64,000 nt of DNA. It comes from Acidithiobacillus sp. HP-2. Lineage in GTDB: Bacteria; Pseudomonadota; Gammaproteobacteria; Acidithiobacillales; Acidithiobacillaceae. The stretch's first letter is position 1; every line of letters starts with the position of its first letter. This document shows, piece after piece, positions 33,747 through 42,721 of this stretch. The position numbers and the translations under genes were made by a program. Location of the stretch: NCBI RefSeq assembly GCF_015100155.1, contig NZ_JACKZA010000008.1, positions 62,001 through 126,000 of the forward strand, read 5' to 3'. The notes below the pieces were generated by a model. That model was given only the letters and a program-made list of their open reading frames with translations, did not search any database and had not been told where the DNA came from.

Positions 33747-34559
33747 ATGAATCCTGGTAATCCGGTATACGATTACATGGTCAACAAGGAACCTTATTAT
33801 CATCCTCAAGGGGATGAGATTGTCCTGTTTACCGCAGCCTATGCCCGGCGCTTGCCGGTCATGATCAAAGGCCCCACGGGCTGCGGCAAATCCCGATTCG
33901 TGGAATACATGGCCTGGAAACTGGGCAAGCCCCTGATCACGGTGGCTTGCAATGAAGATATGACCGCTGCAGATCTGGTGGGCCGCTGGCTCCTGGATGC
34001 AGAGGGGACCCGCTGGCAGGATGGTCCCCTCACGGTGGCGGCTCGCTATGGTGCCATCTGCTATCTGGATGAAATTGTCGAAGCCCGACAGGATAGTACC
34101 GTGGTCATCCACCCCCTGACTGACCATCGTCGCCAGCTCCCGCTGGACAAAAAAGGGGAACTGATTCAGGCGCACGCCGATTTCCAGCTGGTGATTTCCT
34201 ACAATCCGGGATATCAGTCCTTGATGAAGGACCTCAAACAGTCCACCAAGCAGCGTTTCGCCGCTTTTCGCTTTGATTATCCGGAAACAAAGGTGGAAAC
34301 AGAAATCCTGGTCCGTGAAGTGGGTATTCCTGAACAGACTGCGGAACAACTGGTTGCCCTGGCCAAAAGTTCCCGTAACCTGAAAGGACATGGCATGGAT
34401 GAAGGAATATCGACACGCTTGCTGGTTTACGCAGCATCTCTCATTGCCGATGGGGTGCCCGCAACACGCGCCTGCCGGATGGCGCTGATGGACCCGATTA
34501 CGGATGATGAGGACATACGCAGCACACTGGAGCATGCCATCGATGCCACCTTCAACTGA
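33747..34559 (+). CDS. cbbQ: RuBisCO activase AAA+ subunit CbbQ
   Basis: A 270-residue MoxR/NorQ-type AAA+ ATPase. Walker A is GPTGCGKS; Walker B is AICYLDEIVEA; KQRFAAFRFDYP and a sensor Arg follow. The ATG at 33747 has GGAG upstream; the frame is open to 33708 but lacks family sequence. With CbbO, CbbQ forms an activase that frees RuBisCO from bound sugar phosphates. Its 3' end overlaps cbbO by 17 bases. Confidence 0.93.
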   Translation: MNPGNPVYDYMVNKEPYYHPQGDEIVLFTAAYARRLPVMIKGPTGCGKSRFVEYMAWKLGKPLITVACNEDMTAADLVGRWLLDAEGTRWQDGPLTVAARYGAICYLDEIVEARQDSTVVIHPLTDHRRQLPLDKKGELIQAHADFQLVISYNPGYQSLMKDLKQSTKQRFAAFRFDYPETKVETEILVREVGIPEQTAEQLVALAKSSRNLKGHGMDEGISTRLLVYAASLIADGVPATRACRMALMDPITDDEDIRSTLEHAIDATFN

Positions 34560-36822
34560 CGCAGAAACCGGGTCAGCGATTCCGCCCGACGAGGACTACT
34601 GGCGGCGTCATCTGGACTGTGCTTTTAGCTCAGTGCAGGCGGTTTTTGCGGACTGCTTCACGATTGCCGGTGCGCAGTGGCAGGAGCAGGAATTGTTCGC
34701 TTATGTAGATGCTGCCCGCTTTTTGTGCAAATTGGGGCGGGGTGCCGAGCCGGTGATGGCCTTTCTGGAAGGCTGGCCGGAAGTGGTCGCTGCTGCCGGT
34801 CACGACTGTATCGATCCGGTTTTGCAGTGGGTGGCGAAAATCCAGCGTTCGCCCAATGGTGATGTTATCGGATTGTTTTTCCAGACGCTTCCTGCCGTTA
34901 CCCGGGCTTTGCCCAACCAGACGCTGCTTCGCGACTATCTCGATTTGCTGACGGATATTGCCGAGCGCAGCAGCACCTCCATCCATGGCCGCCACGCCAT
35001 TCTCCCCAGCCGTGCCTTGCCTGAATTCATTCGCCTGGCGGCCGAACTCCTGCAAAAGGTGAATCTGGAGGGACTGCAGACCTGGGCAGAATACGGGTTG
35101 CGCTATTATGCCAGTAACCCCGAACGTCAGGCGGATTATTTTGCCCTGCAAAGTGCAGACAGTCGGGCCATTTTTCAGGAACAGCGCGACGGTACCCTGC
35201 TGCGCACCCACGAGCGTGAGATGGACCTCTATCTGCGCGCCCTCTGGGATGAACCCGCCATGCTGGTTCCTTATTCGGAAGCTTTTGATCATCTGCGTCG
35301 GCCCCAGCCTTACCTGGATTCCCTGGGTATGCATCTGCCGGACCTGTACCATGATCGGGAGGGTATATCGGGCCTGGATCAATACCGTCTGGCCCTCGCC
35401 CATCTTGCCGCCCATCGCCGCTACAGTCAGGCGCTTCTTGCCGATAACTGGAGTCCCTTTCAGCGCTTATACATCGAATATTTTGAAGATGCGCGCGTGG
35501 ACACCCTGATTTTGCGGCGTTTTCCAGGTCTGCGGGCGCTGATGCTGCAATTACATCCCCATCCTCAGGAAGAGGCCTGCGATTCCGGACAGGAATCCTG
35601 CGTACGTCATCGTCTGACCCTGTTTTCCCGGGCCATTCTCGATCCTGAGCATGGTTACCAGAACCCCGTTCTCCGGCAATTTGTGCAGCGCTTTCACGAG
35701 CAAATGCTGAACAGCTCGGGCAGTACCCGCAGCATTGCGGAACTCGCCCTGGAATATCTCATTCAGACACGCCTGCCGAGTGACAGTTTTGCCAGGGTTC
35801 ATTTTACCGATACGGAAGTGTCCTACCGGGATGACAACCGCCACCTCTGGCAGTTCATTGATGGAGATCAGGAAAGCGAGGAGGAAAGCAGCCGGGCCGA
35901 AGCGGTATCGGAAAACGAATTGACGCTGGTCCGGCACTATCCCGAGTGGGATTACCGATCGCAACATTACCTACCGGATTGGGTCAGTCTCTACGAGCAT
36001 CTGCATCCACAAGGTTCTGCCAGCGATATCCTGCAGATATTGCAGAAACACGCTGCTTTGGCCAAGCGTCTTGAACGGCTGCTGGATATGCTGAAACCGC
36101 AGGATCGCGAACGCCTGCGCCGTCAGGAAGAAGGATCCGACCTGGATCTGGACTGGGCGCTGCGTTCCTGGGTAGATTATCGCTGCCGACAGAATGTCGA
36201 TCCGCGCATCAACGAAAGTTTCCGCCACGCCCGAAGGAACCTTTCGGTGAGTCTGCTGCTGGATCTTTCCGAATCGCTGAATGATCCGGTTGAGGGTACA
36301 GGCTCAGGACCTACCATCCTTTCCCTGGCCCAGGAAGCCGTTACACTGCTAGCCTGGGCGATTGACCGCCTGGGTGACCCCTTTGCCATTTCCGGCTTTT
36401 ATTCCAACACCCGTCATGAGTTGCGCTACTGGCATATCAAGGGATTTTCTGAACCTTGGCAGGATGCAGTCTACGCACGGCTCGCAGCGCTCCGTGCCGC
36501 CTATTCTACGCGCATGGGTGCGGCCTTGCGTCACGCCGGACACTATCTGTCCGGTCAATCTGCCGACAAGCGCCTGCTGCTGATCCTGACCGATGGACAA
36601 CCGGCCGACATCGATGTGGATGATCCGGATTACCTGCTGGCAGATACCCGTCGCGCCGTTCTGGAGCTGGAGGAGAAGGGCATTTTTTGCCATTGCATCA
36701 GCCTTGATCCGCATGCAGACGAATACGTACGAAAAATTTTTGGCAATCGATTCAGCATTATTGATCGGGTTGAATCGTTGCCGGAAAGATTGCCGGAGAT
36801 TTTTTTAAGCCTGACACGGTGA
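34543..36822 (+). CDS. cbbO: RuBisCO activase adaptor CbbO (VWA domain)
   Basis: A protein of about 759 residues. The ATG at 34543 has GGAG 10 bases upstream; starts at 34504 and 34534 are also in frame. The N-terminal three quarters are helical and family-specific. The C-terminal VWA domain has the MIDAS motif SVSLLLDLSESLND (D-x-S-x-S) and RLLLILTDGQPADIDVDD. CbbO binds RuBisCO through its VWA domain and is moved by the CbbQ hexamer. Length and domain order match complete CbbO proteins. No terminator hairpin of the ordinary kind follows, only the palindromic element at 36834. Confidence 0.92.
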   Translation: MPPSTDAETGSAIPPDEDYWRRHLDCAFSSVQAVFADCFTIAGAQWQEQELFAYVDAARFLCKLGRGAEPVMAFLEGWPEVVAAAGHDCIDPVLQWVAKIQRSPNGDVIGLFFQTLPAVTRALPNQTLLRDYLDLLTDIAERSSTSIHGRHAILPSRALPEFIRLAAELLQKVNLEGLQTWAEYGLRYYASNPERQADYFALQSADSRAIFQEQRDGTLLRTHEREMDLYLRALWDEPAMLVPYSEAFDHLRRPQPYLDSLGMHLPDLYHDREGISGLDQYRLALAHLAAHRRYSQALLADNWSPFQRLYIEYFEDARVDTLILRRFPGLRALMLQLHPHPQEEACDSGQESCVRHRLTLFSRAILDPEHGYQNPVLRQFVQRFHEQMLNSSGSTRSIAELALEYLIQTRLPSDSFARVHFTDTEVSYRDDNRHLWQFIDGDQESEEESSRAEAVSENELTLVRHYPEWDYRSQHYLPDWVSLYEHLHPQGSASDILQILQKHAALAKRLERLLDMLKPQDRERLRRQEEGSDLDLDWALRSWVDYRCRQNVDPRINESFRHARRNLSVSLLLDLSESLNDPVEGTGSGPTILSLAQEAVTLLAWAIDRLGDPFAISGFYSNTRHELRYWHIKGFSEPWQDAVYARLAALRAAYSTRMGAALRHAGHYLSGQSADKRLLLILTDGQPADIDVDDPDYLLADTRRAVLELEEKGIFCHCISLDPHADEYVRKIFGNRFSIIDRVESLPERLPEIFLSLTR

Positions 36823-36833
36823 ATGCCTTCATC

Positions 36834-37030
36834 CTAAAAACGGCAGTTGCCGTGGGTGCTTTTTGCTCCGTTGTTCCTCGCCTGTTGTTCTAGGGCTCAT
36901 CCTGCTGTCAGGGGAGAACTCGCCCTGCGGGCTCAGACAGCTCTCCTGACGGGCGCAGGATTTCGCCAATAACAACAACGGCTCAAAACAAAAGTCGCTG
37001 CAAAGCACCCACGGCAACTGCCGTTTTTAG
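36834..37030. repeat. MITE-like palindromic element between cbbO and the hyf-like operon
   Basis: A 29-base perfect terminal inverted repeat (36834-36862 and 37002-37030; ends CTAAAAAC...GTTTTTAG) encloses 139 bases that also pair imperfectly (ATCCTGC-TGTCAGGGGAG against CTCTCCTGAC-GGGCGCAGGAT). CTTCAT occurs just outside both ends (36827-36832 and 37031-37036), like a target duplication with one extra base on the left. There is no coding capacity. The RNA could fold as one long hairpin and separate the two operons transcriptionally. Confidence 0.75.
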
Positions 37031-37044
37031 CTTCATACGTTAAT

Positions 37045-37061
37045 ATGGACACGCCGTCCAT
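37045..37061. promoter_or_regulatory. Candidate operator of the XRE-cupin regulator
   Basis: ATGGAC-ACGCC-GTCCAT inverted repeat 20 bases before the regulator start; an overlapping GTCC-N8-GGAC (37056-37071) extends it. The position over the probable promoter of the whole regulator-hyf unit suggests autoregulation. Confidence 0.5.
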
Positions 37062-37081
37062 TTTAACGGACAATCCGGGGC

Positions 37082-37627
37082 ATGAAACAGCTTGCTCAAC
37101 GTTTGCGTCAGCTTCGCGAAGACCGACAACTTTCCCTGCGTGCCCTGGGAGAAATGGCCGGGGTCTCTTCCAGTGCGCTATCCCAGATTGAAGCTGAGCA
37201 GGTTTCCCCCTCCATTGCCACGCTTGAGAAAATTTGCACCGCATTGGGGCTCAGGATTGCCGCACTCCTGGATGAACCGGATAGTGAAGCATCCCCGCTC
37301 ATTCTCCGTGCCGGACAAAGACGTCGGGTCTATAGTTCAGGGTCGCATGCCACGATTGAACCACTGGCACGAGGATTTTCCCAAAAAAAAATGCAACCGC
37401 TGCTGGTCACGCTGGATGCAGGTGGAGAATGTGGAGACCACCCTTACAGCAGTGCCGATGGGGAAGAGTTCGCCATGCTCATCAAGGGAAGCGCGCGCTT
37501 TGAACAGCAAGGTTCCAGCTTTGATCTGGATGAGGGGGATGCCGTCTACTATGACCCGCGTCTTTCCCATAACTGGCATAATTTGCATGAATTGCCATCC
37601 GTGCTTTTGATTGTGGTGGCGCAATGA
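37082..37627 (+). CDS. XRE-family regulator with C-terminal cupin domain
   Basis: A 181-residue protein: HTH at residues 1-60 (QLSLRALGEMAGVSSSALSQIE) and cupin domain from about 95 (LVTLDAGGECGDHPYSSADGEEFAMLIKG, then LDEGDAVYYDPRLSHNWHN). Such proteins sense small ligands, often metabolites, through the cupin barrel; the ligand is unknown here. Its TGA overlaps the start of the first hyf-like gene as ATGA, so regulator and complex are one translational unit. A dyad lies just upstream of its start. Confidence 0.88.
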   Translation: MKQLAQRLRQLREDRQLSLRALGEMAGVSSSALSQIEAEQVSPSIATLEKICTALGLRIAALLDEPDSEASPLILRAGQRRRVYSSGSHATIEPLARGFSQKKMQPLLVTLDAGGECGDHPYSSADGEEFAMLIKGSARFEQQGSSFDLDEGDAVYYDPRLSHNWHNLHELPSVLLIVVAQ

Positions 37628-39615
37628 ACTCCGGCGACTGTCTGCTTTGGGTCTTGTATGCGTCACTGTTGGCTCTGTTGCCGACAGTGCTGGTAGCGAT
37701 TCCCGCATTGCCAATCCGCTGGAAACGTTCCCTGGGTTTTCTGCTGACCGTTGCATTTTGCCTGCTACTCATCGTGGTCGGCATACATGCGCTGGCAAGC
37801 CCTGCGCTCCATGCAAGTATCCCGGGGCCACTCACCGATCTTGCCTGGCAATTTACCCTCGACCCGCTCTCCGGTTTTTTTCTGTTGGTGCTGGGATCCG
37901 TAGGTTTTGCAGCGTCCTTGCATGCTATCGGCTATTTCTATCATGGCAGCCAGAGCAAGCTGAAACAGGTGCTATTGCCTTATCCGGTTTTTGTGACGGC
38001 CATGGTTTGGGTATTGCTGGCAGCCAATGCCTACACATTCCTTGTGGCCTGGGAACTGATGGCCCTGAGTTCAACATTTCTTATCCTGGTCGAAGGCCAG
38101 GACCAGCGTCGGCAACAAGCCGCCTATCTGTATTTACTGATCGCGCATATCGGTGCCCTGGCCCTTTTTGTCGCTTTTGCCTTGCTGAGTCATGGTGATC
38201 TGATCAGCAATGGGAATTTTCAGCGCATGGCACAATCGCCCTATTCTCCTGTGGTCGCCAATGCGGTTTTTGGCCTCACCTTGCTGGGCTTTGGTGCAAA
38301 ACTGGGGCTTCTGCCACTTCATGCCTGGCTTCCAGAGGCGCATCCGGCGGCGCCATCGCCGGTTTCGGCACTGATGAGTGGGGCCATGTTGCCCGTTGCG
38401 GTCTATGGCCTGCTGCGGATTGACTGGCAAATTCTTCCGGCGGGCGCGGGGTGGTGGGGTCCGCTTTGGCTGGGACTGGGTTTAAGCTCTGCACTTTTTG
38501 CCGTTTTGTATTCGGCATTGCAAACCGACATGAAGCGGCTGCTGGCTTATTCCTCCATGGAAAATATGGGACTCATCCTGATCGCTCTCGGTCTTTCCCG
38601 AATTTTTGCGGAGCAGGCACTATGGTCCCTGGCCGCTCTTGCGTTGGTAGCGGGTTTATTTCAAGTGCTGAATCACGCTTTTTTCAAGAGCTTGCTTTTT
38701 CTGGGAAGCGGCAGCGTTCTGCACGCTACAGGCACCCTGGAAATGTCCCATTTGGGTGGCCTGATTCGTTCCATGCCGCAGACGGCTTTTCTGGTGCTCA
38801 TTGGCATTTTTGCCCTTGCCGGATTGCCGCCGTTGAATGGTTTTGCTTCGGAATGGCTGTTACTTCAGGCCTTCCTGTTGGCCCCCAGCTTGCCATCAGG
38901 AATGCTGCGGGCCATTCTTCCCCTGGCCGCCGCAGGCGTGGTGCTGGTTACTGCTGTGGCGGCTTTTGCCATCGTCAAATTTTACGGGATCGCTTTTCTG
39001 GGGCGGGCGCGTAGTGCGGTCGCCAAACAAGAGGCAGGAATCTGGGAGCGCGCCAGCATGGCCTTTTTGGCCCTGTTCTGCGTCCTGCTCGGTGTGTTTC
39101 CGGGCCGCGTAGTAGACAGTTTGTCGCACATAACGGCTCTGTTGTTACATGGCAGCCAGATAGCCCACCAAAGCGCGCTGGCGCTCACGCCGATTTCGGC
39201 GCAGCGGGCCAGTTATCTCCCCGGCGTTTTTCTTTTGGGAATCGCACTGTCCATTGCGGTCGTTTTTGTACTGGTTTGGTGGCGTTTCGGTCGCTCCCTG
39301 CGCCGTGCCCCCGTATGGTCCTGTGGTTTTGCAGCAGATTATAGTGCCCAAACACAAGACAGTCCGACCGGTTTCAGCCAGCCTCTGCTTAGAATTTTTG
39401 GCGTTTCCTTAAGCACGCTCAGAAACCGCCAGGGCGGGAGAAACACCCTCCCGGTGCAAATTCCTGATCCTTTCTGGAAAGGTTTTTACCTGCCCTGGGG
39501 TCGTGTCACCCTGTGGATTGCCGAAGGGATCAGCAGATTACAGCATGGTCGCATCACCTCTTATCTGCTGTATTCTTTTCTGACCCTGATTGTCCTTCTG
39601 GTGTTTTTTCGGTGA
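37624..39615 (+). CDS. hyfB: HyfB/NuoL-type antiporter-like membrane subunit
   Basis: Polytopic protein of 663 residues of the Mrp/NuoL family, closest in type to hydrogenase-4 HyfB and HycC. LPLHAWLPEAHPAAPSPVSALMSGAMLPVAVYGLLR in parts and LLAYSSMENMGLI are the conserved proton-channel helices with Lys/His residues. The start overlaps the XRE-cupin gene. It would form a proton-pumping arm of the complex. The same family includes DabB of the DAB carbon-uptake system and NdhF of the cyanobacterial NDH-1 CO2-uptake complexes. Confidence 0.88.
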   Translation: MNSGDCLLWVLYASLLALLPTVLVAIPALPIRWKRSLGFLLTVAFCLLLIVVGIHALASPALHASIPGPLTDLAWQFTLDPLSGFFLLVLGSVGFAASLHAIGYFYHGSQSKLKQVLLPYPVFVTAMVWVLLAANAYTFLVAWELMALSSTFLILVEGQDQRRQQAAYLYLLIAHIGALALFVAFALLSHGDLISNGNFQRMAQSPYSPVVANAVFGLTLLGFGAKLGLLPLHAWLPEAHPAAPSPVSALMSGAMLPVAVYGLLRIDWQILPAGAGWWGPLWLGLGLSSALFAVLYSALQTDMKRLLAYSSMENMGLILIALGLSRIFAEQALWSLAALALVAGLFQVLNHAFFKSLLFLGSGSVLHATGTLEMSHLGGLIRSMPQTAFLVLIGIFALAGLPPLNGFASEWLLLQAFLLAPSLPSGMLRAILPLAAAGVVLVTAVAAFAIVKFYGIAFLGRARSAVAKQEAGIWERASMAFLALFCVLLGVFPGRVVDSLSHITALLLHGSQIAHQSALALTPISAQRASYLPGVFLLGIALSIAVVFVLVWWRFGRSLRRAPVWSCGFAADYSAQTQDSPTGFSQPLLRIFGVSLSTLRNRQGGRNTLPVQIPDPFWKGFYLPWGRVTLWIAEGISRLQHGRITSYLLYSFLTLIVLLVFFR

Positions 39616-39636
39616 ATACAAGAGGGCGAGGCTTCA

Positions 39637-40587
39637 ATGACTAGTCTGATTGGCTGGCGGGATCAATGCTTCCAGATCCTTTTTGTCGTCGCGGCGGCTC
39701 CACTTCTGGCGGGTTGGCTGCAGACGGTCCGGGCACTTTTGCAAAATCGGCGTTCTGCAGGGATTCTCCAGCCCTATCGTGATCTTTTTCGACTGTTTCA
39801 TAAGGAAACCCTGATCCCTGAACAATCTTCCTGGCTGTTTCAGTTTTCACCCTATGTCATGTTCGGAGCCAAGATCATGGCGGTGGCCATCGTGCCCATC
39901 ATTGCCAATGGCTTGCCTCTGGCCAGTGCCGCCGATGTCATTGCGCTGGTGGGTCTGCTGGCCGTGGCGCGCATTTTTCAGGTGCTGGCGGCCATGGATA
40001 CGGGAACAGCTTTTGGCAGTTATGGGGCGCATCGTGAAATGCTGATTTCCGCATTGGCAGAACCGGCCTTACTGGCGGCACTGTTTACCGCCTCTTTATT
40101 GGCCCGATCCACATCGCTTGTGCAGATTGTTCATCTGAGTCAAATACAGTTATTTTCCATTCATCCCAGCATGGTTTTTGCCGCCATCGCATTTGGCTTT
40201 GTTCTGCTCGTAGAAAACGCCAGAATTCCGGTGGACAATCCGGCAACGCACCTCGAACTGACCATGATTCACGAAGCGATGGTGCTGGAGTATTCAGGGC
40301 GGCACCTGGCACTGCTCGAATGGGCGGCACAACTCAAGCTGTTTTTATATATGACCATTGGTTTCGCCCTGTTCCTGCCCTGGGGAATTGCTGCAAAACC
40401 GTCGCTGACAAGCCTGGTCATTGCTGCAGGACTGGTTCTCGTCAAACTTTTTTTTGCGGTTGTGGTTCTGGCGCTGATTGAAACCTTACTGGCAAAAAAA
40501 CGGCTTTTTCGGGTCCCTGAGTTCGCCATCACCGGCTTTCTTTTCGGGGTCATCGGGCTATTGAGTCACTTCATGCTGGGGTCATGA
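39637..40587 (+). CDS. hyfC: HyfC/NuoH-type membrane subunit
   Basis: A 316-residue membrane protein with about eight hydrophobic helices. The conserved loop after helix 5 reads ARIPVDNPATHLELTMIHEAMVLEYSGRHLALLE in parts, typical of HycD/HyfC, which link the hydrophilic module to the pump module and hold acidic residues of the proton path. It starts 21 bases after hyfB and its stop overlaps hyfE. Confidence 0.9.
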   Translation: MTSLIGWRDQCFQILFVVAAAPLLAGWLQTVRALLQNRRSAGILQPYRDLFRLFHKETLIPEQSSWLFQFSPYVMFGAKIMAVAIVPIIANGLPLASAADVIALVGLLAVARIFQVLAAMDTGTAFGSYGAHREMLISALAEPALLAALFTASLLARSTSLVQIVHLSQIQLFSIHPSMVFAAIAFGFVLLVENARIPVDNPATHLELTMIHEAMVLEYSGRHLALLEWAAQLKLFLYMTIGFALFLPWGIAAKPSLTSLVIAAGLVLVKLFFAVVVLALIETLLAKKRLFRVPEFAITGFLFGVIGLLSHFMLGS

Positions 40588-41270
40588 TCATGCATTCCAT
40601 TCTTGCCCATAGCGCGATTATCAGCCCCGTGTTGAGAATTCTCGCGGCCTGGATGTTGGTACTCAGTTTCGCCCTGCTTGCGCAAAGACGGCTGCTGAGT
40701 CTTATTCGCCTGCTTGCCTGGCAGGGGGTCACCCTGGCGGTGGGTACGGCCCTCGTCGGGCAGTTGACGGGTGATCCCGTCCTCTGGGTTTCGGCAGTGT
40801 TGACCTTGTCCATCAAGGGGATTCTCATGCCCTATGTGTTGCATTACCTGTTGCGCCGTCTGCAGGTGCGCGGTGATGTCGAGATGACGCTCAATGTCCC
40901 TAGTACGCAACTGCTGGGTATTTTGCTGGTGGTATTTGCATTTTCCATTGCTGCCCCTCTGGATGGATATTTGCCTGCCGCGACGCATGGCATGCTGGGG
41001 ATTGCCCTGGCCGCATTTTTGCTGTCGTTCCTGATGATGATTACCCGCCGCAAGGCAATCTCCCAGATCGTGGGCTTTCTGGCCATGGATAACGCCCTGT
41101 TTTTCGCCGCCACCAGTGCAACACTGGGGATGCCGCTGATCGTCGAATTGGGTATTGCCCTGGATACCCTGATCGGGTTGGTGGTGATTGGCGTCTTTTT
41201 CTTTCAGATCCGCGACACTTTCGACAGTCTCGATCTGCATTATCTGGAACATATCCGGGAGGATAAATGA
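40584..41270 (+). CDS. hyfE: HyfE-type membrane subunit (NuoK-like N-terminal part)
   Basis: A 228-residue protein with about seven hydrophobic segments, related to HyfE. It includes the acidic NuoK-like stretch, and a C-terminal helix carries IRDTFDSLDLHYLEHIREDK. HyfE is found in hydrogenase-4 but not in hydrogenase-3, so the complex is of the hyf kind. The start and stop both overlap neighbours by 4 bases (ATGA). An ATG at 40590 is an alternative start. Confidence 0.85.
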   Translation: MIMHSILAHSAIISPVLRILAAWMLVLSFALLAQRRLLSLIRLLAWQGVTLAVGTALVGQLTGDPVLWVSAVLTLSIKGILMPYVLHYLLRRLQVRGDVEMTLNVPSTQLLGILLVVFAFSIAAPLDGYLPAATHGMLGIALAAFLLSFLMMITRRKAISQIVGFLAMDNALFFAATSATLGMPLIVELGIALDTLIGLVVIGVFFFQIRDTFDSLDLHYLEHIREDK

Positions 41271-42721
41271 TCATCTTCTGGGTGCTGGTTCTGGCTGGTG
41301 CCGGAGTTCCCTTACTGGCGTTTTTGGGCAGCGGGCGACGCGGAGCCAGACTGTTTCTGCTGCTTAATTTTCTGGTGTTGATCGCCTGTGTGGTTATGTC
41401 CGTGCAGGTGGCTACCCAGGGCATCATCCGGGCAGGCGGCGATGAATTCCGGGTGGACGCCTTTTCCCTGTTACTGGCACTGGTCAACAGTACGGTCGGC
41501 TTTTCCATTGCCTGGTTTTCACACAGCTACTTTCTGAAAGAAGTACAGCATCATGGCTTGTCCGCAGGGCAACAAAAGCTGTACCACAGTATGTTCCAGC
41601 TTTTTCTATTTACCATGTTGCTCGCTGTGCTCACCAACAACATGGGGATTCTCTGGGTGGCTCTGGAAGGGGCGACCCTGTCCAGTGTGCTGCTGGTCAG
41701 TCTGATGCGTAAGCCGCAAGGTCTGGAGGCCGCATGGAAATACTTCATTCTCTGTGGCGTCGGACTCGCCATGGCGCTGTTGGGAACGGTGTTACTGTAT
41801 TTTGCGGCGGAACCCGCGCTGGGTGCAGGCAGTGATGCCTTACTTTGGTCACAACTGCATGCCCATTCTGCCGCGCTCAATTCCGGGGTGCTGACCATTG
41901 CCTTTATTTTTGTGCTCGTGGGCTTTGGAACCAAGGTTGGTCTGGCCCCCCTGCACAGCTGGTTGCCGGATGCCCATGCGGCGGGTCCGAGCACCGCATC
42001 CGCCGCTTTATCTGCCTTGCTGCTGAACGTGGCGCTGTATGCCATCCTGCGTTTTAAAAGTCTCCTGTCCGGCCCTGTGGCCGGGCCTTTCGCGGCGCAT
42101 CTGCTGATGGGCTTCGGTCTTCTGACCCTGTTGCTTGCTGCCTTTTCCATGTTTCGGCAACAGGACGTCAAACGTCTTTTTGCCTACTCTTCCATGGAGC
42201 ACATGGCACTGATCACTTTTGCTTTTGGTTTGGGCGGTCCGCTGGCGATATTTGCGGGTATGCTCCACATGCTGGGACATAGTCTGGCAAAGTCCTCGGT
42301 ATTTTTTGCTACCGGGCAGGCCAGCCAGGAAGCCGGCACTCAGGACATTTCCGCACTGAACGGCTTGCTGCATTCCCGGCCCGTCCTGGGCTGGAGTGTG
42401 CTCCTGTCGGTGCTGGCGATTCTGGGTATGCCTCCGGGTTCTCTGTTTTTTAGTGAAATTCTGATTCTTGCCAGTGCGGTACAACAATCCTGGCAAAGCG
42501 TGCCTTTTCTGCTCGTCGGCCTGGGTACCGTATTTGCGGCAATATACCCGCGCCTGCAGGCCATGCTCCTGGCCCCCGCCAATTCCCTCCCCAACCGGCA
42601 AAGCGGGGTAGGCGGGCTTTTGCCGGTTTTTTTTCAAATATCCCTGGTGGTGATTCTGGGGGTGGCGATCCCCGGGCAAATAGAGCTATGGCTGCATGAC
42701 GTTGCAGGAATTGTCCAATGA
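41267..42721 (+). CDS. hyfF: HyfF-type antiporter-like membrane subunit (NuoN/NuoM family)
   Basis: A 484-residue second antiporter-like subunit: LAPLHSWLPDAHAAGPSTASAALSALLLNVALYAILR in parts and LFAYSSMEHMALITFAFG carry the conserved Lys, His and Glu residues of the proton channels. The complex thus has two pump-type subunits (HyfB and HyfF); a HyfD homologue is absent. The stop overlaps the next start (ATGA). Confidence 0.88.
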   Translation: MIIFWVLVLAGAGVPLLAFLGSGRRGARLFLLLNFLVLIACVVMSVQVATQGIIRAGGDEFRVDAFSLLLALVNSTVGFSIAWFSHSYFLKEVQHHGLSAGQQKLYHSMFQLFLFTMLLAVLTNNMGILWVALEGATLSSVLLVSLMRKPQGLEAAWKYFILCGVGLAMALLGTVLLYFAAEPALGAGSDALLWSQLHAHSAALNSGVLTIAFIFVLVGFGTKVGLAPLHSWLPDAHAAGPSTASAALSALLLNVALYAILRFKSLLSGPVAGPFAAHLLMGFGLLTLLLAAFSMFRQQDVKRLFAYSSMEHMALITFAFGLGGPLAIFAGMLHMLGHSLAKSSVFFATGQASQEAGTQDISALNGLLHSRPVLGWSVLLSVLAILGMPPGSLFFSEILILASAVQQSWQSVPFLLVGLGTVFAAIYPRLQAMLLAPANSLPNRQSGVGGLLPVFFQISLVVILGVAIPGQIELWLHDVAGIVQ

